Program-made: the position numbers and the translations under genes
The notes under the pieces: generated by a model
The model's database searches: none
The model's input: the letters and a program-made list of their open reading frames with translations, nothing else
What the model was told of the DNA's origin: nothing
Part shown: in pieces, positions 1 to 10,015 of the stretch
How the letters are laid out: every line of letters begins with the position of its first letter
Position numbering within the stretch: position 1 is the first letter of the stretch
Origin: Phoronis australis
Taxonomy: Eukaryota > Phoronida > Phoronidae
Direction: 5' to 3'
Length of the DNA stretch: 64,000 nucleotides
Assembly (NCBI GenBank): GCA_002633005.1
Contig: NMRA01000077.1
Span: 1 to 64,000, forward strand

Positions 1-1508
1 GAGATTTGCACCATGATCACAAAAATACAACTGTTTTTGCTGTTTTACACCTCTAGTAGTCAAAGCTAATGACTTGTAGAAGTCGATCCTATCCAAAATA
101 ATCCTCAAAATATCTTTTTGCCTTAAAACCCGATTGTTGCTCTTTAATTTTACCGAATACCGTGAATGGGCTGCATCAAACAAAATCTCAAAGACAACAC
201 ATTCTGCTGTTTTAACGCTCTGGTCAAAGCTAAATCTCCAAAAGACTTTGCTACATGTATTTAACAATAATTTCCAAGCTGTGATATTTAAATGCTGTTT
301 AGGATTCGTGATTAAGAGCATAGTCACATTGTTAGAAACAGTTTATTAAAAATGTACTCATGTTTCACACTATTGGCGTTTATATATCACGTGACCGACG
401 GGAGACCTTGCATGCTTAATAATCGCGGATCTCTAAATGATATCAAAGATAGCATTGTTTACCTCAGATAGAAATTAACAGCTGTGCATTGAAGCATAAA
501 TTCTTTTTTAACTGCACAGTAGTCTGATAGTGACGGGGAAAGTAAATTTCAAAACGATTATTGTAAAAAACGGCCAATGTTTGTGAATAAGGTTTGAGAC
601 GACCATGTTATACTGAACGGTACCAGTCAGTCGTACAAAAGAACTTCGAATTATACGGTAGAGTCACTTATTAGCTCTCTTGAACCATTGAAATTTACTT
701 TTGAACCCCAGATTCGTACCCACGAACCGCAAAATGATCTGCATTATCTTATTTGGTTCATACGAATAGCTTGAATAGCTTGGTGTTCACAAGTACAATT
801 CAATGGTTCCAGTGTGCATTGTTGGATCTAGGGCGGAGGGCAACCACAATTAAAAAGAAGAAAATGTTCATGGAAGCCGTTTGTGCCTAGAGGAGGGTGC
901 CTATTTATTGGCTGGCGTATGATTCGTAATTCATGCGGGTGAATGTCAGACAGCCTTCATACATTTCTATGAAGCTACCATTACGTATACACAGTTAACT
1001 ACCACGGTAATTCACGAGCAGGCCGAGATCCGTCATGGGCATCTGATATCCTGGATCATTAAGTGCGTTGTAGGATTCTAACCAAACTTTGCCAATCGTA
1101 TGACTTTATGGTTTAGAACGTACTCTTTTGGGGTTCAGTTCGGAATAAAAAATGGAACATTCTGATGCCGGCGGCTTGCTAAAACGAATATCTACAAGTT
1201 TATAATTCACCAGAATTGGGTAGCATTCCGTTGGCCTAAAATTTAGACCACGCAAGACCATGTAAAATGCTGCTAGTGTATCGTGAGTAAGCTCAAAACG
1301 AACTAGCGCAATTTAGNGAGTTATGAGATTAATTCACTAAACTGTTTTCTACAATTCACGTTTACCGTTCCATAAGCGAAAATTTTCGTCGCAAGTGCAT
1401 GACTAACACATGGGTTTACGAAACGCAGCCCTGGGCTCCACTGGACTATGCACAAGGCATTGTTTCTGCAACGTCTGAATCAACAAACTCAATTCATATC
1501 ATAACTGA
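1..1508. other. No gene recognised
   Basis: AT-rich single-copy-looking DNA. The short open frames carry no recognisable motif and no convincing splice-site pair. A single N at 1317 marks an unresolved base or a join. Confidence 0.5.
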
Positions 1509-1662
1509 GTAGAGTTCAGTAACGCTAGGACCTCGCTAAAAAGCAACGCTTCACGAGACTACGTGAGACATTGCCGTGTATTTTAAATGAGAACACGTGA
1601 TTTTGGCTAAATTTTAGCGACTTCCTAGTGTACATGTAGGCCCCAACGTTACTGAACTCTAC
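1509..1662. repeat. MITE with 16-bp perfect terminal inverted repeats
   Basis: A 154-bp element starts with gtagagttcagtaacg (1509-1524) and ends with its exact reverse complement (1647-1662). It has no coding capacity. Next to the left TIR is the motif gctaggacctcgctaaaaagc. The reverse complement of that motif recurs at 45811-45887 and at the right end of the foldback element at 55064-55804, so these three belong to one family or related families. Target-site duplication is not obvious. The transposase source is unknown. Confidence 0.7.
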
Positions 1663-2076
1663 CCTGGAGTGCCATAAACGTATATCCCGCGTCGTACAAT
1701 TGTTGTGTTTCTTTGAGTCGTAGGTGTATACACTGATCAAATCTCCAGGTTCCTAATTAAAATGAGTAAAAAGGGAGTTTTAACTAGTTAGGCATGACTC
1801 TGAAAGTGACAAAAATCGAAAAAAAATGTTTATTTTGTAGTTCGTTTTTTTAAAAAATCGTATTTTTTAATTTTCAACAAATCCAATTTTACCTCGAATT
1901 TTTTTTCAAAATGCACAGGGATCATCATAAACTATTTCCTTACGCAATATTCTACTTATCCATATCAAATATATGTACAAAATTATTATGATCTTGATTT
2001 TGTGGCATTTTTTGTGTGCGAGTTGGGGCAAGCACGCCACTTTTTGTCATTTGGTCACTTTCCGTCTAATAACTAA
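1663..2076. other. AT-rich spacer, no gene
   Basis: Homopolymer-rich A/T stretches; nothing recognisable. Confidence 0.5.
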
Positions 2077-2489
2077 AAATCTGGTCCATTTATCAAAAAA
2101 CCCTGGCACACGATTTTACTTCAGTCCAAGAGGATTTCAAATTTGCAACTTTCGTTAAAATTGACCCACGTGTTGTGGAAAAATAGGCCCGAGAATCGTG
2201 TCACCGTCCTGAAATCACGAGCCGAGAAAAACGGCTTTGAAGTTAAGCGGTCATCGATTGCCACTTGAGATCAAATTTCGTTNAAATCTGGTCCATTTAT
2301 CAAAAAACCCTGTCACGCGATTTTACTTCAGTCCTAGAGGATTTCAAATTTGCAACTTTAGTAAAAATTGACCCACGTGTTGTGGAAAAATAGCCCCGAG
2401 AATCTTGTCACTATCCTGAAATCATAAGCCGAGAAAAACGGTTTTGAAGTTAAGCGGTCATCGATTGCCACTTGAGATCAAATTTCGTT
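2077..2489. repeat. 207-bp direct tandem duplication (two units) with an N at the junction
   Basis: Units 2077-2282 and 2284-2489 align end to end with a constant offset of 207 and only scattered substitutions. Both contain gacccacgtgttgtggaaaa and tcatcgattgccacttgaga. The single N at 2283 is exactly at the junction. This fits either a true tandem duplication or two overlapping contig ends or haplotypes that were not merged. Confidence 0.85.
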
Positions 2490-3796
2490 CAGAGTGCGTG
2501 GTCATTATGTTCCAATTTTTGTTGAAGTACTAGAAATAAAGCTGATATTTACTTCATATTTAGAAAATGTGACATACCTTTTTGTTTACAGAGTAATTTT
2601 AATCATTTTTTCGAACTTGTGAAGCACGACAGACGACCAAAACAAATATGGCTGTCACGTGGGCGGAGCTGAGCGTTGATCTATTGTCTGCTGTACTGGT
2701 GTGCCGACCACACATTAAAACCATGTGTTGATTGTTTATACGATTCATCTGAACTCTCCACTCAGTTTGTAAAAGACTCTCTAACTATATTACACAGACC
2801 TATTTGCCGAATGGACTTTGGGATAAGAAAATATCACTTTCTGCGCGAATAGCGCCGCTTGGGTGAGATTATCAAGTTACTAAAGTTTCTTATATTGCTT
2901 TCCTCTAAAATCGTATAATATCATGAGTTTTAATTCAGGGTTACGTTTGAATCTATGCACTAGAAAATTTTTTGTTATGTTGAACACTGGGTCATTTCTC
3001 TAATTCTTTGGGTTACGGCCAGTGGCAAGTTTATGTTAAAAATCCTCTGGGTTTGACAGCCTAGTTTCTCCACGGTTTATCTGCGAAGACTCTACTCTGA
3101 CGGCATGTAGTTGTCCATGTGTCGCCCGTGCGGCTTGTCTTCACAGCGCGTGCATGCACTCTCACCGAATCGTGCAACACCACCCACGTCGACACTCAGC
3201 GTCCTCTCGAAAGACACCTGACCTTATTTTACCGACTTCTCTTATACATGCACAATTTCTGCACGTACTCCTCAAGCTGAGTGCAGTGATGGCTTCGGTA
3301 GGGCTTGGCGTACTCAACTTACTTTTTTTGCAGATAGACAAACAGGCTCGGAACAGGACATAGTTCACCATTTCACTACCAACTTTCACATGCTCAAAAT
3401 AGAATTGTTTTATTCTTGGTCTTGCTACAACACCAATATCAGCTGGTGCATCACTCTCGATTGCCCAGTTACGCAATGCTTGTTGACAGGGTTAGATTAG
3501 AGCTATTGTCCTTGTATATAAGCTCCGCCCCAGTTGTCAATCACTGAGCTGGTGAGCACTCAAGCCATATGACTTACTGAGGCTTGGTCAAATATAGCTA
3601 AAAAACAACTTTGGATTTTCAGAATGATTTTATTTTTCTTCACTATACTGTGTATCAAGAATTAAAGATTAGGATGACATAAAAATGTAAAAACAGTCAA
3701 AATTATTTTTTTGTGTATCCACCTACCTTAAGCAAAAGTATCATTTGAGCAAGAAAAACTCGGCATTTCTTGAAAGGTCACGACCTCCAACTTCAG
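2490..3796. other. Unassigned region with opposed splice-like signals
   Basis: The minus strand has an open frame at 3162-3476 (104 codons) that crosses a strong donor (aaaaaa|gtaagttg near 3317-3325). The plus strand has a strong acceptor (ttactttttttgcag) ending near 3335, followed by a frame open to about 3496. Neither product resembles a known family. At most one strand can be right and both may be chance. Confidence 0.25.
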
Positions 3797-3844
3797 GCCT
3801 CGGACATAGAAAGTAGTTACAAAAACCGAAGCGAGTCGAGAAAG
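3797..3844 (+). CDS. Candidate 48-nt micro-exon (unknown gene)
   Basis: A pyrimidine-containing acceptor (cgacctccaacttcag) precedes exactly 16 open phase-0 codons reading ASDIESSYKNRSESRK, followed by the donor AAAG|gtaaga. Length and phase fit a cytoplasmic micro-exon. There is no homology anchor and no partner exon was found nearby, so this rests only on splice-site quality. Confidence 0.18.
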
Positions 3845-4196
3845 GTAAGATCAATTCATCGCAATGTTTCTCGTTCAGTATGTGGTATATATAGATTGTT
3901 ACATGTTGTCAGTCCTTATCCCCCTTATCTACAGCCCTCGTGGATTTTGGAGAATTATCGCCACTCGGGCTCTAGATTACGGGGGATAACGACTTTGCCA
4001 TGTAATGATCTATAAGTAGAAAAAGCTTTACTCTTTCTGATGAAATCCTTTGTCTTCTTTTAAATGACACACATTAGTCTGTGTAAGGAGACCAAAAATA
4101 AAAAGTCTAATGAATAGACGAAATGTTGATTGTACACGAACTTTTTATTTGTGCGGCGATCATCCGGTTTTTAATCTTAGTGTGGCCAAAAACTGA

Positions 4197-4344
4197 TTTA
4201 TCTTAATCTATTTTGCCCGGGGTACGCCACGAGCTATGTTGCAGAGTAAAACAAGAGGAGGATTGCGAATATTGTCATTTATTATGACGTAAATAGATAA
4301 AACTAACTAAGACTCTGCAAGATGGGCATGGACAAAACGCCATG
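4197..4344. repeat. Stray copy of the DIRS-element 3' non-coding block
   Basis: About 145 bp (attttgcccggggtacgcca through gatgggcatggacaaaacgc) recur almost identically and in the same orientation at 4782-4925, where they abut the DIRS body. This copy is followed at 4345-4748 by about 400 bp of different sequence. It is probably a second terminal fragment of a DIRS-family element. Confidence 0.65.
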
Positions 4345-4748
4345 GACAAAACGCCCACCGGCGTGTACAATGCATAGCCCTGAAAGAGGGAACAAAACAA
4401 AAGAACTGCCTGAAGGGCTTAAAGGAAAAGTACAGAACATGAACACAAGACTTGAAAAAACCTAACAGGAAATGTATATGAGAAAAGAGAAAGTGAAACC
4501 GACACCCGGGATGGGGGTGGGGAAAAATGCAGAGAACGAATGTAGGTCTTGTAGACAACGAGGTAGGTGGCTGAATGAGAGAGACCACATTGAACTGAAC
4601 AAAGGGAATTGGGCGACCAATCAGGTGTCGCGTAGAGAAATGTATGAATACAAAAGTACGCCCTTGAGGCTATAAATAGAGATGAGTAATGCAAAATAAA
4701 CCCTAAGGACTGGTATCAAAATAAAGAGACAAATGTCAAAATAATGAC
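4345..4748. other. Spacer between the two DIRS terminal blocks
   Basis: No gene. The minus strand is T/C-rich and open in two frames but low in complexity. A plus-strand tataaatag lies near 4671. It may be non-coding DIRS terminal sequence. Confidence 0.3.
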
Positions 4749-5261
4749 GATAAATGCATTTAACAAGTTAAATTTAATTTATCGTAATCTATTTTGCCCG
4801 GGGTACGCCACGAGCTATGTTGCAGAGTAAAACAAGAGGAGGATTACGAATATTGTCATTTACTATGACGTAAATAGACAAAACTAGCTAAGACTCTGCA
4901 AGATGGGCATGGACAAAACGCCATAATGGCAGCACGGGAATGCTGACATCGCCCATCCGAGGAAGCGGAACCCGGGCAATAACAAGGTTAGACTATGATA
5001 AAACATAGGTACTAATAACGGTATAACAGAAAAGTAGAATACAAAAGTCTAGAATATAAAAAACAAGAACAGAATGAACTGGAAGTAAAGGTAACTCTAA
5101 CTAATGACTAGAAATTGAGGCCTGCAACTACAGACCTTGGGCCACAGGCTGCAACAACAGACCTGACCTTGGGGGCTGAAACCACAGACCCAGAGGAGTG
5201 GGAAGGGCTGAAAAGCAAAGTGAGAGAAATGGGGAGCTGCAACAACAGGCTCGCCAGGAGT

Positions 5262-6379
5262 TCAAGAAGCCTGGGGAAGAGGAAAAGCAGACATGCGAAT
5301 GTAGTTTTTTAGTGCGTCAGATTTCCAGCGTCCCATGCGCTGGATCACCGGTTCAGGTACAAGGTTAGAGCAGCTACTGGCAATGCGGAGATTGGCTGGA
5401 CGGAATTGTAAGTTAGAGTGGTCCCGAGCTGTGCTTGAATGTACGCATAGTGATGACCACAGAATCGCCATAGAGGGGGAAGACGACATCGCTGACCTGT
5501 ATGACGTGGGAGGAGAGCGAGGAGGTGACTGTGAATTCGCCGACCCTGAGGAAGGCATGGAAGGCTAGGAGGAACGTAGCACGTGCGAGAACCGAGTCGG
5601 CAAAAGAGCCGAGTGCAACAGGGCAGGCGTCAAACAAGCGGTGAAGCAAAGCGGAGGTAATGGGCATGCGTGTGTCAGAAGAAGGGTGCAGATTGGAAGC
5701 GCCTTTGAGGATTTTTCTTGATGAAAAAGGAGGAAGTGGGGTCAGGGAGGTTGTCAAGCTTGTGGACAAAACTAATGGCAAAGACATAGGACTGGATAGA
5801 CGAGCTACTAAGGCCAGATTCAGAGAGATGAGAGATGTAGAGGGCCAGGAAAAAGGTATTAATGGGCAAGGTGAGCGGAGTGTTGTTAGAGGAGAGTTGA
5901 AACTGTGCGAGTTTATGCAGGATGCGGGTGTAGGACTGAAGAATGGAGGGGGCCAGGGAAGCCCGGAGCAGTCTGGACACTCTGTCAGGAGGTGCGGCGG
6001 GATCGGCAACGTGTCGGATGAGGGATGAGCCAAGAACCCTGGGAAAAGGCGACCTGAAAGTTGAAACGAAAAAGTGCATCAGCGGTGATGTTAGTGTAGC
6101 CAGGGATATATTTTGCCCGAAAATGAACATTAAAGGTAAGAACGGAGATGACCAGCTACTAAGGCCAGATTCGAAGAGATGAGAGATGTAGAGGGCCCGG
6201 AAAATGGTATTAATGGGCAAGGTGAGCGGAGTGTTGTTAGAGGAGAGGTGAAACTGTGCGAGTTTATGCAGGATGCGGGTGTAGGACTGAAGAATGGAGG
6301 GGGCCAGGGAAGCCCGGAGCAGTCTGGTCACTCTGTCAGGAGGTGCGGCGGGATCGGTGTCGGATGAGGGATGAGCCAA
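5262..6379 (-). pseudogene. DIRS tyrosine recombinase (integrase), frameshifted
   Basis: The N-terminal SAM-like core-binding part appears twice (LLRASLAPSILQSYTRILHK) because of an internal duplication. The catalytic part continues in another frame (6033-5413) with LLAFHAFLRVGEFTV, which contains the first Arg of the R..HxxR..Y signature, and then shifts again into the 5558-5262 frame. That frame ends with VIQRMGRWKSDALKNYIR, which contains the nucleophilic Tyr. Where the family has HSLRIGAAT this copy reads ANLRIASSC, so the catalytic His is replaced while the second Arg remains. At least two frameshifts and this substitution mean no active recombinase is encoded. Confidence 0.85.
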
Positions 6380-6501
6380 GAACCCTGGGAAAAGGCGACC
6401 TGAAAGTTGAAACGAAAAAGTGCATCAGCGGTGATGTTAGTGTAGCCGGGGATATATTTTGCCCGAAAATGAACATTAAAGGTAAGAACGGAGATGACCA
6501 G
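5805..6501. repeat. Internal ~350-bp tandem duplication within the DIRS recombinase
   Basis: The blocks 5805-6155 and 6156-6501 are near-identical. The offset is 351 bp at the left and 346 bp at the right because the second copy lacks five bases (caacg) near 6356. The 351-bp offset alone would keep frame; the 5-bp deletion breaks it. The second copy carries the join to the RT frame. Confidence 0.85.
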
Positions 6502-6834
6502 ACGACGAACAAGAGACATAATGGGGGCGTGGCGGGGCACGAAAAAGAAGTTATCGAGGTAGTGCGAAACGCCGGCGACCTTCAACTTGGTTTCCAGGAT
6601 CCATTGAATCGCAGAACTGACCTTTTCCAAGATGTTGCAGTTGGAGGCGCAGCCAAATGACAGGCACCTATCGTAGTAGGAGCTGTTGGCCCTGGAGAGA
6701 CCTAAGAGGTGGTAGTCGTCAGGGTGCACCGGTACGATGCGAAAAGCGTCCTTGATGTCAGTCTTAGTCATGAGGGAGTGGCGCCCAAACCGTTGAACCA
6801 GGCGGATAACGTCCGTGATGGATGATAAATGCAT
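6328..6834 (-). pseudogene. DIRS reverse transcriptase C-terminal part with RNase H-like tail, 5'-truncated
   Basis: The minus-strand frame begins inside the RT palm: LMTKTDIKDAFRIVPVHP carries the first catalytic Asp (TDIKDAF), and a fingers/palm block SYYDRCLSFGCAS follows. The second catalytic box reads VSHYLDNFFFV; the family normally has YLDD, so one of the paired Asp is Asn and polymerisation is probably lost. The tail FRAKYIPGYTNITADALFRF is the typical RNase H end of DIRS pol, with Ser replaced by Phe in DALSR. Upstream RT is absent. The frame then passes into the tyrosine recombinase region through the duplicated block at 5805-6501. Confidence 0.85.
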
Positions 6835-6856
6835 TTAACAAGTTAAATTTAATTTA

Positions 6857-7141
6857 GCTGTGCGAATAAAGAATTTGAATGTTAAATTTACTTACTAGGA
6901 CTATATGGTACTACATGCATTAGATAATTATAAAGGAGTGTCACAATAAATATTGATTAAGTAATTAGTAAGAATAGATCCATTTTAAGTTGCCCAAAAT
7001 TTGTGCATCTGTACTTTTAAATCATAGGGTCAGACTTGTTGACATGTACTTTAACGTCAAAATCTATTTCTAAATGGTGTTTACAACTTTGGGTTCTGGG
7101 GTCAAAGTACTCTAGAGATTCTAGAAAATTCTGGGAACAAA
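6857..7141. other. Spacer, no gene
   Basis: Nothing recognisable. Confidence 0.5.
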
Positions 7142-7838
7142 CTGTAACAGCCAATGATATGATTGGATATGATCATGTGGTTTTTATTAACCAAACACTA
7201 AATAAGTAGAATATTACAACATTGGCTTAAGTCAACAAGATATTCAGATGAGCTATAGTAGTTGAAGCATAAAGACTTGATACAGTGTACAGAGGAAGTT
7301 GTACGACAGAGCCATCTCGTGGAAGATTCTAGAATGGATCTTGGTAAGGGCAAGGGTTAACGAACAGGAAGTTAACTAATAGCTTGTCACTTGCATCGTG
7401 GGTAGTAAGATACTACCTGGAAAGTTGCGTCACCAGCCAGAGACTGTGACCAGCAAGAAGAATCGCGGGTAGAAGAAATTGCCTGCAAGTGTTGCATCAC
7501 CAGAGACGGTGACCAGCAAGTACACTGTCGCTATACAGTATGTGTAGTTCGAAGATTCCCCAACAGGACAGTCATCCAACAAGTGGAGAGTCCTAGCTTG
7601 GATAGCAGATAAGACATTTGATTATTTTGGTTGATTGATTGAAGTAATCTTTAAAGAGGGCGCTAGTGTATTTACTCTTCTTTGTAGTTGATTACTTAAT
7701 TAACAATACGTTTCAGTTATCTAATTAGGGGTTACTATATAATAAATTAATTACTGGATTTGATTATTCACTCTCCATCTACACACAATCTCATAGCATA
7801 GCTACCTTTTAAACAAACCCACAGCCAATCGTCTGACA
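7142..7838. repeat. Dispersed LTR-like repeat (possible solo LTR)
   Basis: The segment starts tgtaacagcc and ends cgtctgaca (TG...CA), with AATAAA-like sequence near 7741. It has no coding frame. About 130 bp (7575-7705, containing gagggcgctagtgta) recur in inverted orientation at 28030-28155, so this is a repeat family. No clear target-site duplication flanks the proposed ends. LTR status is inferred from the termini and composition only. Confidence 0.4.
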
Positions 7839-9137
7839 AGGAGTGTTGCACGTTGTGGATGGTAACTATACAAGTGAAAAGGTATTTAGAGCAATGGTAT
7901 TTAGAAGAAGTTTGTACAACGACTAACTAATGAACGCACACATATTTACAGTAGACTATCTTAATAAAAGTATTAATTAATCAAATGTGACTGTAAATTC
8001 TCATGCAAATGGTCGTTTGTCACTTAGTAGTAAATATTATGTCGAAGTAACAAATAAAATGGGTTACCCGTTGCTTGGATGGAAACAATGAAGTTTTTAA
8101 AGTGTTCCCAAGCTATTATATCAAAACATATGAAGGTAGTCTGATCTTTAAATAAAGTTATTGTAAGTTGTTGACTCCTCCAAATCTTGATATCTTTTAC
8201 CATGGCATCTTGATTGCTTAGGACGAAATTATTGACTGCTTACATAATGAAATGACAATTCAAAATCAAATTGTGTGGAGCATTTTGATTGACGGGCAGA
8301 TTGTATTATTCAACAGTTTTTTATGACGTAGGCATCATTTTTGCGAAGGGACTTTTGGATTTTGATAACACATGAATTAATTGTGCTGCTTTGAGACGCG
8401 TGATGAAACATGAGTCTTCCAGCTCAAAGTTCGTCAATTCTTTGCAGTTAACGAAAATAAATACTTGTTTTCTAAAAATATTATGCTTTCCAAAATTTTA
8501 ACCTCCAGATATAAAATACAATTTGATTGATATTTAACCTAGACAGCAAAGTCAAATTTACGTTCTTCCTCACAAACTCTACTGTATTTCGTACATTAGA
8601 AATTTCGAATGTTGTGATATTCATAGAAAGGTTTATATAAGAAGTACTTTGAAAATAACGCGACTAGTGAGTGAGGACACATGTGCATCTTGTGGAGCTG
8701 TTGTATCCTTTTATATTATGTGTGCGGAATGTGAGAAGTTTGCAGTGCGAGATCCCAGAAACTTTTAGTCTTCTTAACTGCACTACACTAACATGTTTTT
8801 GAGGCTACTAGTTCCACAATAACTATTTGTCAATATTTTATTTATAAATGCTAGTAATACACAATTCAAGTACTATCTCTACAGTTACTGAAATATTCAA
8901 TTCCGAACTGGTTTTTTGGGAGAAATCCTTATTAACTGCAATCACTACGGTTTTATAAGTTAAATGATGTATTTGCGTGGGTGCGTGTGTGTGTATTCAT
9001 GATGTTGTCTTCACCATGTAAATTTTTTCTTGTTGTACTTATTATTTTGAGAAATTATTAAAAAGCAACAAACATACGACCAACTATTATTCAGTAAATT
9101 GATTTGTAGCGACAAAAATTAATAAAGTGTATATTGC
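7839..9137. other. AT-rich spacer, no gene
   Basis: No recognisable coding or repeat features apart from a short (gt)n run near 8978-8992. Confidence 0.5.
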
Positions 9138-9306
9138 TGTGAACTGTTAAGTGGCTGTCACTAGCGTCACCTATTGTCAATGTGACCCAATTTCACGAGT
9201 TACCCACTATTCTGTGTGTCCTGTTGCTGTCTCGTGTTATGATGAATAAACATGGCTTCACGGTTTCTACATGCAGTTTACTTTAATTCAACGACATCTG
9301 ACCACA
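9138..9306 (+). repeat. 5' LTR of Gypsy element
   Basis: It shares tgtgaactgttaagtggctg and cgacatctgaccaca with the 3' LTR. Relative to that copy it lacks about 35 bp in the middle but has an extra block containing gatgaataaac, a possible polyadenylation signal. Such unequal indels suggest an old insertion or recombination between different copies. Confidence 0.85.
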
Positions 9307-9349
9307 GTAATAGGCGACGAGGATGGGATCTGCCTGAATTTTTCTGCTG

Positions 9350-10015
9350 ATGTTTCAACTGTTCTTCGCTATGTCACTCATCGGTAACATTGGCACTTTT
9401 AACTCGAAAACCAAAAGGTTTTCTGTGTGGTATGACCGGTTCCAAAACTTTGTGACCGCGAACAATGTTGCATCTCAGAGGCAAAAAGCGTGTTTCCTAG
9501 CGACTTTGGGAGCTGATCCCTATAGGGTTTTATCGAACATTTGCCTGCCTGATACATGTAAGCCTGACGACTGTACATCGGAACAACTGGTTGCAAAGCT
9601 GACAAAACATTATGAACCTGGTACGATAATTATGACAGAACTTTTCCGCTTTTATAAGCCAGAACAGAAATTGGACGAGACCATTGGAGAAGTCATTGTT
9701 CGTCTGAAACAACTGTCTCGATATTGTTAGTTCGGAGCTTTCCTAGACCAGGCCTTGAGAGACAAATTAGTGTGCGGGCTGAAGTCAGTAGCGCTTCAAA
9801 AGAAACTGAAAACAGAATTAACTCTCACATTTGAAATAGCGTGGGAGCTAGGAAAACCTTTGGAATTGGCACGAAGCAGCAGCCAACAATTGCACCCAAG
9901 CATTGACTCCACCACGAAAGTTCAGTTCCTGAAAACTAAAAAGAGCAAGTGTCACTATTGTAAAAAATTTGGTCATTACGAGAAACAATGCTTTAAGACA
10001 CAGCGTGATGAATAG
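9350..10015 (+). pseudogene. Gypsy gag with CCHC zinc knuckle
   Basis: The likely start is the ATG at 9371 (MSLIGNIGTF) rather than 9350, because the conserved Gag start follows there. The capsid-like region includes VWYDRFQNFVTANNV and ends at an in-frame stop at 9728-9730; the same frame reopens and runs to 10015. Near the end is one zinc knuckle, CHYCKKFGHYEKQC (C-x2-C-x4-H-x4-C), which would bind RNA. One nonsense codon separates the halves and a second stop separates gag from the protease. Confidence 0.85.

Larger units (their letters stand above)
4749..6856 (-). mobile_element. Truncated DIRS-type (tyrosine-recombinase) retrotransposon flanked by a 33-bp direct repeat
   Basis: On the minus strand the order is the end of a reverse transcriptase with RNase H-like region (6834-6328), a tyrosine recombinase (6379-5262) and a 3' non-coding block (to 4782). 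This is the gene order of DIRS elements. The gag-like ORF and the N-terminal part of RT are missing, so the element is 5'-truncated. The body (4782-6823) is bounded by two identical 33-bp direct repeats at 4749-4781 and 6824-6856 (core aaatgcatttaacaagttaa). DIRS elements integrate by recombinase and normally make no target duplication, so this flank is unusual. Frameshifts and an internal duplication show it is dead. Confidence 0.85.

Noticed and set aside
5413-6660. Plus-strand open frames over the DIRS element
   Set aside because: Shadows of the minus-strand recombinase and RT, whose motifs are unmistakable.
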